Below are positions 31,535 through 33,842 of a DNA stretch of 33,842 nt, in pieces. The position numbers were made by a program, and so were the translations under genes. Below the pieces are notes generated by a model. It saw nothing but the letters and a program-made list of their open reading frames with translations. It had not been told where the DNA came from and did not search any database. The stretch's first letter is position 1. Every line of letters begins with the position of its first letter. Origin of the DNA: Bacteroidaceae bacterium (lineage in GTDB: Bacteria; Bacteroidota; Bacteroidia; Bacteroidales; Bacteroidaceae); assembly GCA_017542145.1 (NCBI GenBank), contig JAFXXQ010000044.1, forward strand, positions 1 to 33,842. Direction: 5' to 3'.

Positions 31535-33526
31535 TTATTTGAAGAGTTTGAGGACGAAGCCTCCGCCGGAGGCCAGGTGCTGGGTGAAGGTCTGGGTGTT
31601 GTTTAGGTGGCGCGAGGTGTCCTCGTGGACGTTGAGGCTGTAGTCCTCGGCGTTCTTGTCGGCATTGATGCCGTCGGCGAGCAGGGCGTAGCCGTAGTCG
31701 CCGTCAGGCAGGAATGTGAGGGGGATGGAGATGTCGCGTGCGCGCCAGTCCGTCAGGCCGGCGATGTACCAGGTGCTGCCCTTGCGGCGAGCGGTGACGA
31801 TGTACTCGCCCATGCGTCCGCAGGGGATGACGGTCTCGTCCCAGACGGTGGGGATGGAGGCGACGAACTGGGTGTAGGCGGGCTCGGCCTCGTAGCTGGT
31901 GGGGGTGTCGCAGAACATGGTGAAGGGGCTGTCGAGCACCACGTACATAGCGGCCTGATGGCAGCGCGTACCCATGCTCATGGGGCTGTAGTAGATGGGC
32001 CGCCAGTCGGCGCGCGTGGCGTTGCGCATGGCGCCTGGGGTGTAGTCGACGTTGCCGCACATCAGGCGCATGAAGGGGAAGGTGACGTCGTAGTGAGGCA
32101 TATCCTTCTCCTCGGGTTTCCACTTCACCTCTTCCATGCCGAAGACGCCCTCGTAGTTGAGCAGGTTGGGGTAGGTGCGGTTGAGGCCCGTGGGGCTGTA
32201 GAAGCCGTGGTAGTCGAGGAACAGGTGGTATTGGGCAGCCTTCTCGCAGATGCGGTAGGCCATCTCGACGCCCGTCTGGTCGTTGCGGTCGAGGAAGTCG
32301 ACCTTGAAGCCCTTGACGCCCATGGCGGAGTATTTTTGGCAGGCCTCCTCAAGCTGGTCGTCGAGGACGTTGAACACCGTCCAGAGCACGATGTCGACGC
32401 CCTTCTGCCGTCCGTAGGCGATGAGCTCCTCGAGGTTAAGCTCAGGGATGACGTTGAGCATGTCGCCGCTCCTGGGGTCGTACCAGCCCTCGTCGAGGAC
32501 GATGTACTCGATGCCGTTTTTGGCGGCGAAGTCGATGTAGTACTTATAGGTGGGCAGGTTGATGCCGGCCTTGAAGGGGACGCCCTTGAGGTTCCAGGCG
32601 TTCCACCAGTCCCACGCCACCTTGCCTGGACGGATCCACGACGTGTCGCCGATGCGGTTGGGCGAGGCGAGGGCATAGACGAGGTTGTTGAGGGGCATCC
32701 GGGTGTCGTCGTCGGTGATGGCAAGCACGCGCCAGGGGAAGTCCCTTGCGCCATCGACGCGGCAGATGAAGTCCTCGGCCTCGGCCACGTGCAGCTGCTG
32801 GCGTGTGGCGCTCTGGCGGTACTCCTTCGGGTAGGGCGGGAAGAGCGCCTGCAGGGCGGCCTTCGCCGGGGTCAGGAACATCCCCGGGTAGGCCTCGAGG
32901 TCGCTTTCGAGGAGGGTGACCTTGGTGCCGCCCACATCGATGGTGGCAGGCAGGAAGGCGGGCACGCTGCCGGCTTCGGAGAGCGCCGATTCGTCGTAGA
33001 GGTTCTGGAACGCCATCGCGAAGGGGTTGCGCTCGTTGGTGGAGTGGGAGAGCCACACCTTGGGGTCGCCCTCGAAGGCAAAGGTGGCCTGCTCGCCCCG
33101 TATCTTCAGCGGTGCCTTGCGGGTGTAGCGGAAGCGGTAGGCCACGCCGTCGTCGTAGGCACGGAAGGTGAGCATGAAGCCGCCGTTGAGCGTGAGGGTC
33201 AGCTCGCTCGCCGTGGTGCTGATGTGCGGCTGGCGGTAGAAGGGTGCATCGGTTTCTTCTTTTATTATGCGTACGCGCGTGGCCTTGGTGGCGCGGTTGA
33301 CGACGGTGCCGTCGGTCAGCGTCAGACCGATGGGGGAGGGGGCGACGAGCGTCCGTCCGTCGCGCACGACGGTGTAGCTGAGCGGCGTCTCGCCCTGGAT
33401 GGTGACCACCGTGCGGCCGTCGGGCGATGTGAGGGTGAACGGCTTTTTGCCGGCTGCGACGAGGGGCTGCGGAAGGGCCGTCAGCAGCAGGCCGAGGAGG
33501 ATGACGAGGGACAGGATTCGTTTCAT
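31535..33526 (-). CDS. GH97-family glycosidase, retaining (alpha-galactosidase-type)
   Basis: The protein is 663 residues with a signal peptide (MKRILSLVILLGLLLTALPQPLVAAG). The N-terminal beta-super-sandwich (about 30-290), TIM barrel (WIRPGKVAWDWWNAWNLKG, YIVLDEGWYDPRSG) and C-terminal beta domain follow GH97 architecture. Asp410 in GFKVDFLDR and Glu465 in GMEEVKW lie 55 residues apart, the same spacing as the nucleophile Asp415 and acid/base Glu470 described for the retaining alpha-galactosidase BtGH97b. Inverting GH97 enzymes such as SusB lack this nucleophile, so an alpha-galactosidase-type retaining enzyme is favoured over an alpha-glucosidase. It is the first gene of a two-gene operon with GH127, driven by a canonical promoter. 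Confidence 0.92.
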   Translation of the reverse strand: MKRILSLVILLGLLLTALPQPLVAAGKKPFTLTSPDGRTVVTIQGETPLSYTVVRDGRTLVAPSPIGLTLTDGTVVNRATKATRVRIIKEETDAPFYRQPHISTTASELTLTLNGGFMLTFRAYDDGVAYRFRYTRKAPLKIRGEQATFAFEGDPKVWLSHSTNERNPFAMAFQNLYDESALSEAGSVPAFLPATIDVGGTKVTLLESDLEAYPGMFLTPAKAALQALFPPYPKEYRQSATRQQLHVAEAEDFICRVDGARDFPWRVLAITDDDTRMPLNNLVYALASPNRIGDTSWIRPGKVAWDWWNAWNLKGVPFKAGINLPTYKYYIDFAAKNGIEYIVLDEGWYDPRSGDMLNVIPELNLEELIAYGRQKGVDIVLWTVFNVLDDQLEEACQKYSAMGVKGFKVDFLDRNDQTGVEMAYRICEKAAQYHLFLDYHGFYSPTGLNRTYPNLLNYEGVFGMEEVKWKPEEKDMPHYDVTFPFMRLMCGNVDYTPGAMRNATRADWRPIYYSPMSMGTRCHQAAMYVVLDSPFTMFCDTPTSYEAEPAYTQFVASIPTVWDETVIPCGRMGEYIVTARRKGSTWYIAGLTDWRARDISIPLTFLPDGDYGYALLADGINADKNAEDYSLNVHEDTSRHLNNTQTFTQHLASGGGFVLKLFK

Positions 33527-33560
33527 GACGGGGGTGCGGTTACGGTTTTTATTATCGATG

Positions 33561-33592
33561 CAAAGATAATGCTTTTTTTTGAAACCACCAAA
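33561..33592 (-). promoter_or_regulatory. Canonical promoter of the GH97-GH127 operon
   Basis: On the minus strand TTTG (33592-33589) and TATCTTTG (33568-33561) are separated by 20 bases, an exact consensus match about 35 bases upstream of the ATG at 33526. Confidence 0.8.
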
Positions 33593-33842
33593 TTTTTTGG
33601 CAAAGAAAAACGGACGAGGAATTCTTTTTTTTTTCGGTGTTTTGGGGAGCCTTTTCCGGGCAATTCGTCCTCTCTGAGGACTCAGAAATCAGGTGCCGCT
33701 GGGGTGAATCGCGTCCAAGGACATCTCTGGCTGTGGGGGCGACTCAGATATCAGATATCAGTTTCCTTTGAAGCACTTGCAACAGTTCGCAAAAAAACTA
33801 ACGATAAAAAGTTTATTATATATAATTATATATATATAATTA
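33593..33842. other. Gene-free right end of the window
   Basis: No credible open reading frame is seen in these 250 bases. The region contains a small perfect hairpin (GTCCTC at 33667-33672 with GAGGAC at 33676-33681), a repeated CTCAGA/ATCAG motif (33680-33692 and 33742-33761) and a strongly AT-rich end made of TATATA/ATTA runs from about 33810. It may be the upstream region of a neighbouring gene beyond the right edge, but no full promoter match was found. Confidence 0.5.

Overview
The window looks like a chromosomal segment of a gut or rumen Bacteroidales bacterium, most likely Prevotellaceae. The reasons are a SusC/SusD pair, many lipoproteins and secreted glycoside hydrolases, a Bacteroidetes-type HU-related DNA-binding protein, and repeated promoters of the form TTTG-N19/20-TAnnTTTG, which is the consensus of the Bacteroidetes primary sigma factor. 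Species is not decidable from sequence reading alone. No tRNA, rRNA, CRISPR array, transposase or integrase was recognised.

Region A (1-10.6 kb, minus strand) is one operon read right to left: a 991-residue fasciclin-domain lipoprotein, a SusC-type TonB-dependent transporter, a SusD-type lipoprotein, a 703-residue fasciclin lipoprotein, and the N-terminus of a close paralogue that runs off the left edge. Gaps are 11 to 44 bases and there is one promoter box upstream. It contains no recognisable glycoside hydrolase, which is unusual for a SusCD locus; the fasciclin proteins stand where enzymes or glycan-binding lipoproteins normally stand. This is the best candidate for a poorly described system.

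Region B (10.7-14.2 kb, minus) is a two-gene operon with its own canonical promoter: a polytopic membrane protein with a soluble C-terminal half, followed by a lipoprotein that combines a CXXCH heme-type motif with a TolB/PD40-like beta-propeller.

Region C (14.2-15.2 kb, plus) holds an HU-related DNA-binding protein. Its predicted leader carries four copies of an 18-bp dyad repeat at an exact 22-bp period.

Region D (15.2-33.5 kb) is a carbohydrate-degradation district in several transcription units: a Tat-exported Gfo/Idh/MocA oxidoreductase (minus); a GH128/Asl1-like glycosidase plus a large multi-module secreted protein (minus, one operon); a GH92-like glycosidase (minus) divergent from a GH2 beta-galactosidase (plus); and a GH97 plus GH127 operon (minus). 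The mix of beta-galactosidase, alpha-galactosidase-type GH97, beta-L-arabinofuranosidase-type GH127, GH92 and beta-glucanase-like GH128 suggests attack on plant or other complex heteroglycans outside the cytoplasm. No dedicated regulator (hybrid two-component system, ECF sigma/anti-sigma pair or AraC) is visible here. Starts were chosen at the methionine preceding a signal peptide when an upstream in-frame ATG gave an implausible N-terminus.
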